A DNA stretch of 64,000 bases from Gemmatimonadota bacterium (GTDB lineage Bacteria > Gemmatimonadota > Gemmatimonadetes > Gemmatimonadales > GWC2-71-9), in contig SHZU01000002.1 in the NCBI GenBank assembly GCA_009692115.1, positions 1 through 64,000 on the forward strand. The letters are read 5' to 3'. The notes beneath the pieces were generated by a model. The model made no database searches and was not told the DNA's origin. It saw only the letters and a program-made list of their open reading frames with translations. This document shows positions 8,254 through 18,208 of the stretch, piece by piece. Positions within the stretch are counted from its first letter, which is position 1. The number at the start of each line of letters is the position of its first letter. The position numbers and the translations under genes are program-made.

Positions 8254-9990
8254 ATGGCCGGAATGCGTCGGGCCGCGGCGTTCGCGCTGGTGGGCGCCGG
8301 ACTCGGAGGCTGCGGTGGCCGTCCCGCCCCGGCCGACCTGATCCTGACCAATGGGCGGGTCTACACCCTTCGATGGAGCGAGCCCGATGCCGAGGGACGC
8401 CCGGCCGCGGATGCCCCGCGTGACTCGGCCGGCTGGAGACCTGACGCCGAGGCGGTGGGGATCCAGGGCGGTCGCATTGTGTTTGTCGGGACGGCAAACG
8501 ACGCGGCCCGCTTTCAGGGCGATGCAACCACGGTGCACGATCTCGGCGGCGCCACCGTGGTTCCCGGACTGATCGACTCCCATACCCACGTCGTCGAACT
8601 CGGCGGCAACCTCGAGCGGATTGACCTGACGGGTGTGGCCACCGAGGCCGAGGCCGTCGACCGGGTGGCCGCGCGGGCGGCGGCGGTTCCCGCGGGCGAA
8701 TGGATTCTCGGCTACGGGTGGGACGAAGGCGCCTGGGCCGGCCGCTACCCCACGATGCGGCTTTTGACTGAGCGAGTGCCGAATCATCCGGTGTACCTCC
8801 GGAGTCTGCACGGCTTTGCGGGGTGGGGCAACCGGCTCGCCTTCGAGCGGGCGGGCATTTCCGCCGCCACGACGGCGGGCGATGGGGGCACCATCCTCAA
8901 AGATGGCGCGGGGCAGCCGACCGGCGTGGTGCTCAACCGAGCCGTCGAGATCCTCGACCAGGCGGTTCCTGCCCTGACCGGCGAGCGGTTGGAACGGAGC
9001 CTCGTCCAGGCGCTCGACACGATGGCGGCCCACGGCTACGTCGGGGTCCACGAGGCCGGCGCCGACGGCCCGACCATCGCGGCGCTGTTGTCGCTCGACC
9101 GGCAGGGCCGGTTGCCGGTCCGGATCTATCCGATGCTGTCGGTTCGCGATACCGCGCTCGCCCGGGCCTGGACCGCTCGGGGTCCGCTCCGCGATTCGAC
9201 CCGGATGGTCCAGGTCCGAGCCGCGAAAGCGTATTATGACGGAGCGTTAGGCAGCCGAGGGGCTCGCCTACTGGCGGACTACGCGGACAGCGCCGGTCAC
9301 CGGGGCGTCAGCGGATCGCAGTATGGGTTCGATCGGCCGGTGGTGGCCGGATTGATGCGGGCGGGCTTCCAGGTGGCGGTCCATGCCATCGGGGACGCGG
9401 GCAACCGCGAGGTCGTGGCTTTCTTTGACTCGATGTTTCGGGTCGCCCCGACCACCCGGTTGCTCCGCCACCGGATCGAGCACGCGCAGGTCATCCATCC
9501 CGACGACTTTGCCCGGATTGCCGGCGCCGGTCTGATGGCCTCGATGGAGCCACCCCATGCCGTTGAAGACAAGACCTGGGCGGAAGCCCGGCTCGGGCCC
9601 GCGCGAATCCAGGGGGCGTACGCCTGGCGGACCATGCGACGGAACCGAATTCCCGTGACCCTCAACTCCGACTTGCCGGGCTCGGACTTCGATTTCTTCT
9701 ATGGGTTCCACGCCGCCGTGAGCCGGCAAGACAAAGCCGGGTCTCCGCCCGGCGGGTGGTATCCGGAGCAGCGCCTCTCAGTGGAAGAGGCCCTCCGGGG
9801 GTACACCAGTTGGTCCGCCTATGCGGGGTTTTCCGAAGGTGTGACGGGGATCATCGCGGCCGGCCGCTGGGCGGATCTGACGGTGGTGGACATCGACCCG
9901 CTTCGGGTAGCCGAATCAGAACCCGCCCGGCTGCTATCGGGTCGGGTGCTGCTCACGGTCGTGAACGGACGAGTGGTTTACCAGCGGTAG
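8254..9990 (+). CDS. Amidohydrolase family 3 lipoprotein (YtcJ-like)
   Basis: Zinc-type amidohydrolase of 578 aa with an N-terminal lipoprotein signal: MAGMRRAAAF then GLGGC, with Cys the expected lipidation site. Active-site motifs in order are SHTHVVELG (HxH), KAYYDGALGSRGA (probable ligand region), HAIGDAGNRE, HRIEHAQV and NSDLPGSDFD. Typical of periplasmic YtcJ-type exoenzymes with broad amide or ester specificity. The start is fixed by GGAGGA at 8241-8246, 7 nt before the ATG; the in-frame GTG at 8239 overlaps that Shine-Dalgarno and is rejected. It is a paralogue of the truncated gene at the left edge of the window. Confidence 0.9.
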   Translation: MAGMRRAAAFALVGAGLGGCGGRPAPADLILTNGRVYTLRWSEPDAEGRPAADAPRDSAGWRPDAEAVGIQGGRIVFVGTANDAARFQGDATTVHDLGGATVVPGLIDSHTHVVELGGNLERIDLTGVATEAEAVDRVAARAAAVPAGEWILGYGWDEGAWAGRYPTMRLLTERVPNHPVYLRSLHGFAGWGNRLAFERAGISAATTAGDGGTILKDGAGQPTGVVLNRAVEILDQAVPALTGERLERSLVQALDTMAAHGYVGVHEAGADGPTIAALLSLDRQGRLPVRIYPMLSVRDTALARAWTARGPLRDSTRMVQVRAAKAYYDGALGSRGARLLADYADSAGHRGVSGSQYGFDRPVVAGLMRAGFQVAVHAIGDAGNREVVAFFDSMFRVAPTTRLLRHRIEHAQVIHPDDFARIAGAGLMASMEPPHAVEDKTWAEARLGPARIQGAYAWRTMRRNRIPVTLNSDLPGSDFDFFYGFHAAVSRQDKAGSPPGGWYPEQRLSVEEALRGYTSWSAYAGFSEGVTGIIAAGRWADLTVVDIDPLRVAESEPARLLSGRVLLTVVNGRVVYQR

Positions 9991-9996
9991 GCGCGG

Positions 9997-10194
9997 CTAC
10001 GGCGTGGGTTCGCCAGGAGCGGGCGGGTCGGTCTCGTCGCCGGTCTCGGCGCCTTCCGCATTGGTGTCCTCGGCCAGCCCCTCGGCCCCCGGCTCGTCGA
10101 CCCGCTCGAGCTTGCGCTGGCGCTTCTCTTCTTTCTTCTGTTTCTTCGCCAGATCACGCTGGCGCTTTTCGAATGAGTAGTTATGTCTGGCCAA
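9997..10194 (-). CDS. Small charged hypothetical protein (basic coil, acidic tail)
   Basis: A 65-aa protein with a very basic helical N-half (SFEKRQRDLAKKQKKEEKRQ) and an acidic, Pro-rich C-half ending DPPAPGEPTP. No enzyme motif is seen. Short proteins of the EKRQRDLAKKxKKEEKRQRK type recur in bacteria and may bind nucleic acid or ribosomes, which is speculation. The start chosen is TTG at 10194, just before the conserved basic block, with AGGGGG a few bases upstream. An ATG at 10251 would add 19 residues of low-complexity sequence. It is convergent with the amidohydrolase gene. Confidence 0.6.
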   Translation of the reverse strand: MARHNYSFEKRQRDLAKKQKKEEKRQRKLERVDEPGAEGLAEDTNAEGAETGDETDPPAPGEPTP

Positions 10195-10351
10195 TCGACC
10201 CCCTGCGACGTGGTTTGCCGGTTCCGTCGCGGCGCGAGGGAACCCGCCCAAGGTAGTCGTGCCCGGCTGGAATTGCTGTGCCGGGTTTGGGGGGCGTTAA
10301 CCCAGCTACCGATGTATCATTTGGGATCCCGCTCCGAGTCTGGAACATCCA

Positions 10352-10819
10352 ATGAAGCTCCTCGTCAACGGCACCACCCACGAGATCGATGCCCCGCCTG
10401 ACATGCCCCTGCTCTGGGCGCTCCGGGACCTCGTCGGCCTGACCGGCACCAAGTTCGGCTGTGGGATCGCGGCGTGCGGCGCCTGTACGGTCCATCTCAA
10501 TGGCAACCCGGTCCGCTCCTGCAGTGTTCCGGTGTCGGCGGTCGGGACCCAAGCCGTCACGACGATCGAAGGGCTGGCCGGTACCGACGCCGACCACGCC
10601 GTTCAACAAGCGTGGCAACAGCTCAATGTGCCGCAATGCGGATACTGCCAAGCCGGCCAACTGATGAGTGCGGCGGCCTTGCTCGAAAAAAAACCCCAAC
10701 CGACCGACGCCGACATCGACGCCGCCATGGCGGGCAATCTCTGCCGGTGCGGGACCTACGTTCGGATTCGCCAGGCCATCAAACTCGCGGCTGACATCAA
10801 GTCTGGAGGTGCCCGATGA
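10352..10819 (+). CDS. [2Fe-2S] subunit of IorAB-type molybdenum hydroxylase
   Basis: Small subunit of 155 aa with two [2Fe-2S] clusters. The plant-ferredoxin-like cluster is bound by [12 protein letters not shown] (about residues 43-54). The second cluster is in the C-terminal helical domain (QCGYCQAGQ and NLCRCGTY). The QCGYCQ spelling, with Q before the second loop, is typical of isoquinoline 1-oxidoreductase alpha-like proteins. Electrons go from the Mo site to an external acceptor; there is no FAD subunit in this half of the cluster. The stop overlaps the next ATG (10816-10819), so expression is coupled. No signal peptide is seen, so it would need to be co-exported with the Tat-tagged large subunit. 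Confidence 0.92.
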   Translation: MKLLVNGTTHEIDAPPDMPLLWALRDLVGLTGTKFGCGIAACGACTVHLNGNPVRSCSVPVSAVGTQAVTTIEGLAGTDADHAVQQAWQQLNVPQCGYCQAGQLMSAAALLEKKPQPTDADIDAAMAGNLCRCGTYVRIRQAIKLAADIKSGGAR

Positions 10820-13005
10820 CCGCCTTCACCCGGCGTGACTTCCTCAAGGTCGCCGCGGTCGGCGGCGGCTTGGTGCTGACCATCTCGCTCCCCGGATGCA
10901 AGCCCAAAGCCGGATCGGCGCCGGCGGCCGGACCGATCGATCCGAGCGTCTTCGTGCGGATCAATCCCGACAACTCGATCGTGATTACGGTGGCCAAGTC
11001 GGAAATGGGGCAGGGGGTTCGCACCTCATTGGCCATGCTGGTGGCCGAAGAACTCGACGCCGACTGGAATCAGGTCCGGGTCGAACAAGCCTCCTTTGAC
11101 CCGAAGTACGGCGAGATGGGGACGGGGGGAAGCAGCAGCGTGCTGAGTAACTGGAAGCCGATGCGCGAGGCCGGCGCCGCGCTTCGGAGTCTGCTGGTGG
11201 CCGCGGCGGTGAAGGAGTGGGGGGTGGACCCCAAGGACTGCCAGACCGAGAACTCGTTCGTCATCCATGCGGCAAGCGGCCGGCGGATTCATTTCGGTGC
11301 CGTCGCCGAGAAGGCGGCCGCACTGCCGTTGCCGAAGACCGTCGTCCTCAAGCCGAAGGCGGACTGGAAGCTCCTGGGCAAGGACCGGGTGAGCATCATC
11401 AGCGCCGACGTGATCCATGGCAAGGCGGTGTATGGGCTCGACGTCAAGGTGCCGGGCATGTTGTACGCCGCCATCGAGCGGACCCCGACCTTCGGGGGCC
11501 GGGTGAAGTCGGTCGACTCCGCCAAGGCTCTGGCCGTGCCGGGCGTCAAACAGGTAGTGGAGATTCCGGCCCTGGCGGATGGGATCAACATCCATGCGGG
11601 CGTGGCCGTGGTGGCCACCAACACTTGGGCGGCGTTGCAAGGCCGCCGGCTGTTGGTGATCGACTGGGACCAGGGGCCGCGGGCCGCGGAGTCGACGGAG
11701 TCGTACCAGGAGTTCATGACCGCGGCGGTGGCCCGCACCGGCGATGAGACCGTCAACAAACAGGGGGATCCCGACGGCATTCTGGCCAAGGCCACTCAGG
11801 TGTTCTCGCAAACCTTCGAGACGCCGTTCCTGTCGCACGCGACGATGGAACCGATGAATTGCACGGCCAGCGTCACCGGCGACCAAGTCGAAGTCTGGTC
11901 GCCCACCCAGTTTCCTGATTGGGGAGCCCAGGCCTTGGCACTGGCGCTCAAGACCGACATCAAGAACGTCCGGGTCCATGTCACCCTGATGGGGGGCGGG
12001 TTCGGGCGGCGGATCAATCCGGACTTCACCGTGGAAGCGGCCCTGTTGTCACAGCGGATCAAGCAGCCCGTCAAGGTGGTCTGGACCCGAGAAGACGACC
12101 TGACCCACGATTTCTACCGTCCCTGCTCGACCCACCGGATCGAGGCGTCGTTAGGCGCCGACGGGTTGCCCGAGGCGTGGCGGCACCGGATCAGCACGCC
12201 GTCCATCGATGTGTTTTACGGACCCAAGCCCGCGCCCGGGTGGGGTCCTAACGAATCGGACGGCTCGGCCAACATGTCGTATCGGATTCCGAACCGGTCC
12301 TGCGAGTACACCCTGCTCGAGTCGGGGGTCCCGCGCGGCTGGTGGCGGGCGGTCAGTACCACCCATGGGACGTTTGCCGTCGAGAGCATGATCGACGAGC
12401 TCGCCGAGGCCGCCGGAACGGACCCGTACGAGTATCGGCTCGGCCTGATCGACAAGGTGTGGTGGCAGCAGCCGGCCGATTCCAAGACCTTCCCCTTCAA
12501 TCCCGAGCGGCTGAAGGGCGTCCTCCAGACGGCGGCCGCCAAGGCCGGTTGGGGCCGGCAACTCCCGCCGGGGCACGGCATGGGGATCTCCTGCGGGTTC
12601 GATCATCTCGGCTATGCCGCCGAGGTCTTCGAAGTCTCGGTGATCGCGGGCCGGCTTCGGATTCACCGGGTCGTCGTGGCCGCGGACAGCGGACCGGTGC
12701 TCAACCCGAACGGGGCCCGGTCGCAGCTGGAGGGCGGGGTCATTCAAGGACTGTCGGCGGCCATCAAGGAACGGATCACGATTACCGGCGGCGCGGTCAA
12801 GCAACGGAACTTCGACACCTATTCGATGCTCCGGATCAACGAGGCCCCGGCCGTCATCGAAGTCTATTTCGTCGAAACCGACACCCACCCGACCGGCTTT
12901 GGCGAACCCGCCGTGCCGCCGGTGGCCGCGGGGCTAGCCAACGCCATCTACCGCGCCACCGGCACCCGAGTTCGGACCCTGCCGCTAGGCCTCAGGATGG
13001 CCTAA
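10816..13005 (+). CDS. Molybdopterin-binding subunit, IorB-like, Tat-exported
   Basis: Large subunit (729 aa) of a xanthine-oxidase-family hydroxylase. The N-terminus [18 protein letters not shown] is a textbook Tat signal, ending near a Cys (LPGCK) that could also be lipidated. Molybdopterin-binding segments include [12 protein letters not shown] and [17 protein letters not shown]. The catalytic Glu is expected in GFGEPAVPP near the C-terminus. IorB-type proteins oxidise N-heterocycles or aldehydes in the periplasm; the substrate here is unknown. The TAA stop lies inside a copy of the CGTTAGGC octamer (reverse strand, 13000-13007), 2 nt before the next gene. Confidence 0.9.
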   Translation: MTAFTRRDFLKVAAVGGGLVLTISLPGCKPKAGSAPAAGPIDPSVFVRINPDNSIVITVAKSEMGQGVRTSLAMLVAEELDADWNQVRVEQASFDPKYGEMGTGGSSSVLSNWKPMREAGAALRSLLVAAAVKEWGVDPKDCQTENSFVIHAASGRRIHFGAVAEKAAALPLPKTVVLKPKADWKLLGKDRVSIISADVIHGKAVYGLDVKVPGMLYAAIERTPTFGGRVKSVDSAKALAVPGVKQVVEIPALADGINIHAGVAVVATNTWAALQGRRLLVIDWDQGPRAAESTESYQEFMTAAVARTGDETVNKQGDPDGILAKATQVFSQTFETPFLSHATMEPMNCTASVTGDQVEVWSPTQFPDWGAQALALALKTDIKNVRVHVTLMGGGFGRRINPDFTVEAALLSQRIKQPVKVVWTREDDLTHDFYRPCSTHRIEASLGADGLPEAWRHRISTPSIDVFYGPKPAPGWGPNESDGSANMSYRIPNRSCEYTLLESGVPRGWWRAVSTTHGTFAVESMIDELAEAAGTDPYEYRLGLIDKVWWQQPADSKTFPFNPERLKGVLQTAAAKAGWGRQLPPGHGMGISCGFDHLGYAAEVFEVSVIAGRLRIHRVVVAADSGPVLNPNGARSQLEGGVIQGLSAAIKERITITGGAVKQRNFDTYSMLRINEAPAVIEVYFVETDTHPTGFGEPAVPPVAAGLANAIYRATGTRVRTLPLGLRMA

Positions 13006-13007
13006 CG

Positions 13008-13469
13008 ATGGTCGTGCGGGTTACGGTCAACGGGCGGGCCGAGGTCCTCGACCTCGATGCCCGCACCACCCTGCTGGCCGTTCTCCGCGACCAGCTCCGC
13101 CTGACCGGGACCAAAGAGGGGTGTGATCGGGGCGAGTGCGGCGCCTGCACCGTGCTACTTGAGGGCCGACCCGCGTTGGCGTGTTTGGTCCTCGCGGCCG
13201 CAACCGATGGTCGGGCGGTCACCACGATCGAGGGGCTGGCCGGGGCGGGCGGGGCCCTCCATCCGGTTCAGCAGGCGTTTGTCGACCACGACGCGCTCCA
13301 ATGCGGCTTCTGCACGCCCGGCCAGATCATGTCGGCGGTCGCCTGCATCGAGGCCGGTAAGGCCTCGACCGATGCTACGATCCGGGAGTGGATGAGCGGG
13401 AATCTCTGCCGCTGCGCCGCCTATCCTCAGATTCGAGCCGCGATCGCGGCGGCCGCGGCCGGGCGGTAG
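13008..13469 (+). CDS. [2Fe-2S] subunit of PaoABC/CoxS-like hydroxylase
   Basis: Second small iron-sulfur subunit of 153 aa. Clusters are bound by CDRGECGACTVLL (about residues 41-53) and by LQCGFCTPGQ with NLCRCAAYP. The CTPGQ spelling marks the three-subunit xanthine-dehydrogenase/aldehyde-oxidoreductase group rather than the Ior group. Unlike E. coli PaoA it has no Tat leader: the N-terminus is MVVRVTVNGRAEVL. This complex is therefore probably cytoplasmic. The ATG follows the previous stop by 2 nt; the TAG stop directly abuts the next ATG at 13470. Confidence 0.9.
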   Translation: MVVRVTVNGRAEVLDLDARTTLLAVLRDQLRLTGTKEGCDRGECGACTVLLEGRPALACLVLAAATDGRAVTTIEGLAGAGGALHPVQQAFVDHDALQCGFCTPGQIMSAVACIEAGKASTDATIREWMSGNLCRCAAYPQIRAAIAAAAAGR

Positions 13470-14429
13470 ATGCGGCCGTTCGAGTATCGGCGGGTGACCA
13501 CGGCCGCGGAGGCCATCGGCCTCGCGTCCGAACGGCGCGACGCGATGTATCTGGCCGGCGGGACGGAACTCGTCAATTGGCTGAAGCAGGGGATCGTCGC
13601 GCCAGCGCTGATCATCGACCTGTCGCCCTGTGCACTTGGCGGGATCGCAATGGACGGCGATACCCTCTCGGTCGGCGGGTTGGCTTCCCTGGCCGCCGTG
13701 GCCGAGCACCCCGAGGTCCGGCCTAGGGTGCCCGCCCTCGCCGAAGCCATTGAACAGACGGCCAGCCCTGCCATTCGCTCCATGGGCACCATCGCGGGCA
13801 ACCTGCTGCAGCGAACCCGCTGCCCCTACTTCCGTTCGGCCGGTCCCTGCAACCGGCGCGATCCGGGGTCGGGCTGCAGCGCCGCCGCCGGCGATCAACG
13901 AGCCACTGCCATTCTCGGCGCTTCGCCCGGGTGCGTGGCCACCCATCCGTCGGACCTCGCGGTGGTGCTCACGGTGCTCGAGGCCGAGCTCGTGGTGCAG
14001 GGCGAGGCGGGCCGCCGGTCGCTGACGGTCGAATCGCTCTATCCCGCCACGGCCGACCCGGCCGTTGAGCACACCCTGATCCGGGGCGAGTTGATCACCG
14101 GCGTTCGAGTCCCCCTCGGCCGGGCCGCGAGTCAGACCCGGTTCGTGAAGATCCGGGACCGGGCATCCTTCGATTTTTCCTTGGTGGCCGCGGCAGGGTA
14201 TCTGATCGTCGAGGACGGCGTCATTGCCGACGCCCGACTGGCGTTCGGGGGCGTCGCGGCTCGGCCGTGGCGGGCTCGAACGGCCGAAGCCCAGCTGATC
14301 GGACGGCGCCCGGTGCCTGATACCGTGGCGCAAGCCGTCGCGAGCGAGCTGGCCGGCGCCATGATCCTCCCAGAGGCGCGGTTCAAGCCTCAACTCATGG
14401 TCCGGGCCGCAACCAAGGTCTTGCTGTGA
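13470..14429 (+). CDS. FAD subunit of PaoABC-like aldehyde oxidoreductase (PaoB/YagS-like)
   Basis: FAD-binding medium subunit of 319 aa, almost exactly the length of E. coli PaoB. FAD motifs are YLAGGTELVNW (about residue 27) and SMGTIAGNLLQRTRC (about residue 105). After the second motif come four cysteines in the order RC, PCNRR, SGCSA and PGCVAT. This is the PaoB-type insertion that binds an extra [4Fe-4S] cluster, absent from plain CoxM proteins. It relays electrons from the 2Fe-2S subunit to FAD. It is joined to its neighbours by a TAG-ATG junction upstream and a GTGA overlap downstream. Confidence 0.9.
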   Translation: MRPFEYRRVTTAAEAIGLASERRDAMYLAGGTELVNWLKQGIVAPALIIDLSPCALGGIAMDGDTLSVGGLASLAAVAEHPEVRPRVPALAEAIEQTASPAIRSMGTIAGNLLQRTRCPYFRSAGPCNRRDPGSGCSAAAGDQRATAILGASPGCVATHPSDLAVVLTVLEAELVVQGEAGRRSLTVESLYPATADPAVEHTLIRGELITGVRVPLGRAASQTRFVKIRDRASFDFSLVAAAGYLIVEDGVIADARLAFGGVAARPWRARTAEAQLIGRRPVPDTVAQAVASELAGAMILPEARFKPQLMVRAATKVLL

Positions 14430-16525
14430 GCATCGGCTTGCCGTTGGTTCGCCAGGATGCGGTCGGCAAAGTGACCGGCGCCGCCGAGTATGCTGGAGAC
14501 CGTGCCGTGGCCGGGGTCCTCGACGCCGTCTTCGTCCGCAGCGATCTGAGCGCCGGACGGATCGGGTCTTTGGATCTTGCGGCGGCACTCGGAACGCCCG
14601 GCGTGGTGCGGATCTTCGAGCCGGGCCAACTGGGCGTCGCCGGGCCCCTCGAACACTGGGCCGCCGGCCAAAGCACCATTCCACTCACCGACGACCGGAT
14701 CCACCACGAAGGCCAACCGGTGGCGCTGGTGGTCGCGACCACCCGGACGGCCGCCTTGGAAGCAGCCGCCCGGGTCCGAGTCCGGATCGATGCCGAGCCG
14801 CCGCGGGTCGGGTTGGAGGCGCTCCTGGAGGAGGCCGTCGAAATCAAGGACTGGGCCGCGACCAATTCCTCGACCGGCGATGTGACCGGGGCGTTGGCGA
14901 GTGCGCCGGTGGTCGTGTCCGGGCGCTACCGGACCGCCGACCGCCACCATGCCGCGCTCGAACCCTCGGTGGTCATTGCGGAGTGGCTCGGCGACGACCT
15001 GACGATCTGGACCTCGACCCAATGGGTCTTTGGGGTTCGGGCGGCCTTGGCCCAGGCGTTAGGCATTCCCGGGGCGCGGATCCGGGTCCGGACCGGGGTC
15101 GTGGGCGGCGGGTTTGGGGCCAAGGGCTCGACCTGGCCGCACGAAATCCTCGCCGCCGCGGCCGCCCGGCAATTGGGCCGCCCGGTCCGGATCCGGCTCA
15201 GCCGGGCCGAGACGTTCGTGGCCCACGGCTATCAGCCGGCTACGATCCAGGATGTGACGCTGGGCGCGGCGCCGGACGGCACCCTGGTCGCCATCCGGCA
15301 CGAGAGTGTGAATGCGGCGGCCATGGCCGATGACTATGTCGAGCACGGAAGCCTCGGCAGCCGAACCATGTACCGGTGCCCCAACATCGCCACCCGGGAC
15401 CGGATCGTCCGGCTCCACCGGCCCCAGCCGACTTTCATGCGGGCGCCGCACGAGGGGCCGGGCATGACGGCGCTCGAAATCGCCATGGATGAATTGGCTG
15501 AACGGCTCGGGATCGATCCCGTGGAGCTCCGGCTTCGAAATTATGCCGACGCCGACCCCACCTCCGGGAAGCCGTTTTCAAGTAAGGAGCTTCGAGCCTG
15601 CTACCAGTTGGCGGCCGAGCGTTTCGGGTGGAGCCGGCGAACCAGCCCGCCGGGGTCGATGCACGACGGGTCAACCCTGGTTGGGTGGGGCATGGCCAGC
15701 TGTCTGATGTCGACCTTCCGGTTCGGCGGCTCGGCGCGGATCACGATCTGCCGCGATGGCAGCGTCCGGATCGAAACCGGCTCCCATGAGATCGGTACCG
15801 GCGTCTCGACGATTCTCCCCCAGATTGCGGCCGACATCCTCGGGGTCGATCCGTCCCGGGTCGAGGTGGCGTTAGGCGACACCAACCTGGCCGAGGCCGG
15901 GGGGACGTTCGGGTCGGCCACCACGATCGGCGTCGGGTCGGCGGTCCATGCCGCCGCGACCAAGCTCCGGGCCGCCCTGGAAACCCTGGCAGGCGAGCCG
16001 GGCCTTGAACCGGCGGAGTACTCCGAGGTGCTGAAGCTCCGGCAGCTCGACCATCTGACCGAAGACGGCTCGTGGGCGCCCAAGCCGGAAGAGAGCGCCT
16101 ACGGGATGAACGCCTATGGCGCCATCTTCGTCGAAGTTCGTCTCGATCCGGTCATCATGATGCCGCGAGTCACCCGCTCGGTTGGGGCGTACAGTGTTGG
16201 GCGGATCATCAACCCGCGGACCGCGCGGAGCCAGGCCATCGGGGGCATCATTTGGGGAATCGGCCAAGCGCTGCTCGAAGAATCGCGGGTCGATCCCAAG
16301 ACTGGACGGTTCGTGGCCAAGGGGTTCGGTGGCTACCACCTGCCCGCCAACGCCGACGTACCGGATATCGAGGTGCTGTTTGCGGAGGAGTTCGACCGGC
16401 ACGCCAGCACGCTCGGCGCTCGCGGCGTGGGAGAGATCGGGACCATCGGCGTGGGCGCCGCCGTGGCCAACGCGGTGTACCATGCCACCGGCGTCAGACC
16501 TCGGGACGTTCCAATCCGTATTTAG
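14426..16525 (+). CDS. Molybdopterin-binding subunit, PaoC/YagR-like
   Basis: Large Mo-cofactor subunit of 699 aa with no export signal, matching its PaoA/PaoB-like partners. It starts at GTG 14426, overlapping the previous TGA. Motifs are VGKVTGAAEYAGD near residue 12, VVGGGFGAKGSTWP (Mo-pterin binding), FMRAPHEGPGMTALE, and the C-terminal GARGVGEIGTIG holding the expected catalytic Glu. The likely reaction is oxidation of an aldehyde to a carboxylate, possibly aromatic, by analogy with PaoABC. A PaoD/XdhC-type maturation factor is not seen in the window, so it must be elsewhere if used. Confidence 0.9.
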   Translation: MSIGLPLVRQDAVGKVTGAAEYAGDRAVAGVLDAVFVRSDLSAGRIGSLDLAAALGTPGVVRIFEPGQLGVAGPLEHWAAGQSTIPLTDDRIHHEGQPVALVVATTRTAALEAAARVRVRIDAEPPRVGLEALLEEAVEIKDWAATNSSTGDVTGALASAPVVVSGRYRTADRHHAALEPSVVIAEWLGDDLTIWTSTQWVFGVRAALAQALGIPGARIRVRTGVVGGGFGAKGSTWPHEILAAAAARQLGRPVRIRLSRAETFVAHGYQPATIQDVTLGAAPDGTLVAIRHESVNAAAMADDYVEHGSLGSRTMYRCPNIATRDRIVRLHRPQPTFMRAPHEGPGMTALEIAMDELAERLGIDPVELRLRNYADADPTSGKPFSSKELRACYQLAAERFGWSRRTSPPGSMHDGSTLVGWGMASCLMSTFRFGGSARITICRDGSVRIETGSHEIGTGVSTILPQIAADILGVDPSRVEVALGDTNLAEAGGTFGSATTIGVGSAVHAAATKLRAALETLAGEPGLEPAEYSEVLKLRQLDHLTEDGSWAPKPEESAYGMNAYGAIFVEVRLDPVIMMPRVTRSVGAYSVGRIINPRTARSQAIGGIIWGIGQALLEESRVDPKTGRFVAKGFGGYHLPANADVPDIEVLFAEEFDRHASTLGARGVGEIGTIGVGAAVANAVYHATGVRPRDVPIRI

Positions 16526-16550
16526 ACGCTTTCGGCGGCGCCTCGAGGGG

Positions 16551-17313
16551 TCAGCTGCCCTGGGTTCGCATCGAGCCGTCATGCCGGAGGAGCCGGCGGC
16601 CGAGGCTCTCGAGCTCCTCACCGTTGGCCGTTCCGTGTTCCCACGACTTGGCATCGGCACTCCCGCTCAGGAACGACACGGTCCCATCCTCCGCCACCGG
16701 GTACCGCCCGACGGTGAGTGGTACGTCGGTGTGATTGGCGAGTCCCTCCGAGGACGGCGGTCACGTTGGCGTATTGGTCGAAGCTTGCTCCCTCGGCCGC
16801 GGGTCGTTCGGTCGTCAGGAACTCCCGTGAAGCGGTATCCGTCTGGTCGTTGTCGATGGCCTCGACGCCGCCTCGAATCGTGAAGGAGTAGATGTATTCA
16901 CTGGCGGAAATGGCCTCGCGATCCCGGGCCACCCGCAGAGTGTAGGTCCCCTTCGCGAGCTTCAGGTTGGACTCGGAACCCAGGCCTCGCCAGGCCTCGT
17001 ACGCGGCCCCGGCATTCGGATCCGAGTCGGCGCGGACCTGGCCGGACGGGCTGAGGAGCTGGGAGCGAATCCCCGCTTCGGCTAGTTCGGGCTCCCCGCC
17101 TCCGCGGCGGACCAACTCTCCCGTCGTGATCCGGGCGAACTGGTCGGAGGTCACCCGGAATCGGAAGTGATCGGCGGGGTCCCCGACCGCCAGCGAACTG
17201 TTGACCGACACGTTGGTCCGGCCCCGCTCCAGATTCCCGATATACCGCGCGACGAGCCGGGAGTCGAACCCGAGGTCCTGGGTGTACCGGCTCAGAATCG
17301 TTGGGGTCGACAT
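16551..17313 (-). pseudogene. Hypothetical PPC-like beta-domain protein with one apparent +1 frameshift
   Basis: Starts MSTPTILSRYTQDLGF at 17313, 4 nt after the GDPD stop. The body looks like one pre-peptidase C-terminal (PPC) type beta-sandwich (DHFRFRVTSDQFAR, then LAKGTYTLRVARD), but I cannot name a function. Around 16744-16746 (three C on plus, GGG in the mRNA) the sensible sequence moves to another frame. After ANVTAVLGG the natural continuation is LANHTDVPLTVGRYPV and FLSGSADAKSWEHG, ending in TGA at 16551-16553. Removing one G restores a single 253-aa reading frame. Without it the protein ends at 16618 with an Arg-rich tail. It could be a sequencing error, a recent mutation or a recoding event. 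Confidence 0.6.
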
Positions 17314-17317
17314 AGCC

Positions 17318-18208
17318 CTAAGTATCGGCGGACCGGTGCCGGGCCTTGAGACGATCGCGGGCCTCCCGTAGCAGTCCCGGGAAGTTGGTGATCATCCCGG
17401 CGCAGCCGATCGACCACAACCCCTCCGCGGTGGGCACATCATTGACGGTCCAGACATGGACCGGCCGGCCAAGGGTCTTCGCATTTCGCACGAACCGGCG
17501 GGTCGGCACCGGGATCCAGCCGCGGTATCGGTCGGGGACAGAGTAGAGCCGGACGCCCCGGTCAACCGGCGGGAACCCGAGCCACGACCGAATCGCCAAG
17601 TCGGCGATTTCCCGGCGGGAGGCGCCCGGTAGAAATGGGGGCTCGCGGAACGGATCGACGGCTGCCGGCTGAAACGACGCAATGACCACCCGATCGGGTG
17701 CCTTGGCTGCGAGGAGGACTTCCCGGACCGGTCCACCCGCGGCAACCAGTTTGAGCTCGACCAGCATCGGGATCTCGGGGTACCGAGCCAACACCTCGGC
17801 CAGGGTTGGAATCCGGATGCCTTGCCCGCGGAATGGAAACGAGATCCCGTCCCGGGTGAACCGAGCCCCGGCGTCAAACCGCTGCAGCTCCGACCACGTC
17901 AGGGCGGCGACCGGACCAGTTCCGTCGGTGGTCCGGTCCAGGGTGGCGTCGTGGACCACGACCGGGATGCCGTCGGCGGTCAGCCGAATATCGAATTCGA
18001 ATCCGTCAGCCCCCACCGACCGGGCCAGATCGAACGCGGCCAGGGTGTTTTCCGGCGCAAGACCTGAAGCCCCCCGGTGGCCAATGATGGGGTGTCCCCC
18101 CGGGTCGAGGAGGAGGTCGGCGATCACGTCCCGCTCGTCAGGCCACTGCCAGGCGTAGTTAGGCTCGGCGCCGAGCTTTGCACGTGACGTTTCGACATCA
18201 GCGGCCAT
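17318..18208 (-). CDS. Glycerophosphodiester phosphodiesterase (GDPD/UgpQ family)
   Basis: TIM-barrel phosphodiesterase releasing glycerol-3-phosphate from deacylated phospholipids. Motifs are HRGASGLAPENTLAAF (catalytic His and Glu), FEFDIRLTADG (metal ligands E and D) and VVVHDATLDRTTDG (second His). The late VHVWTVND and GMITNFPG segments are characteristic. About 295 aa with no signal peptide, so probably cytoplasmic. ATG at 18208 is used. An in-frame GTG at 18127 would remove 27 poorly conserved residues and begin closer to the barrel. The PPC-like gene lies 4 nt downstream. Confidence 0.88.
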   Translation of the reverse strand: MAADVETSRAKLGAEPNYAWQWPDERDVIADLLLDPGGHPIIGHRGASGLAPENTLAAFDLARSVGADGFEFDIRLTADGIPVVVHDATLDRTTDGTGPVAALTWSELQRFDAGARFTRDGISFPFRGQGIRIPTLAEVLARYPEIPMLVELKLVAAGGPVREVLLAAKAPDRVVIASFQPAAVDPFREPPFLPGASRREIADLAIRSWLGFPPVDRGVRLYSVPDRYRGWIPVPTRRFVRNAKTLGRPVHVWTVNDVPTAEGLWSIGCAGMITNFPGLLREARDRLKARHRSADT

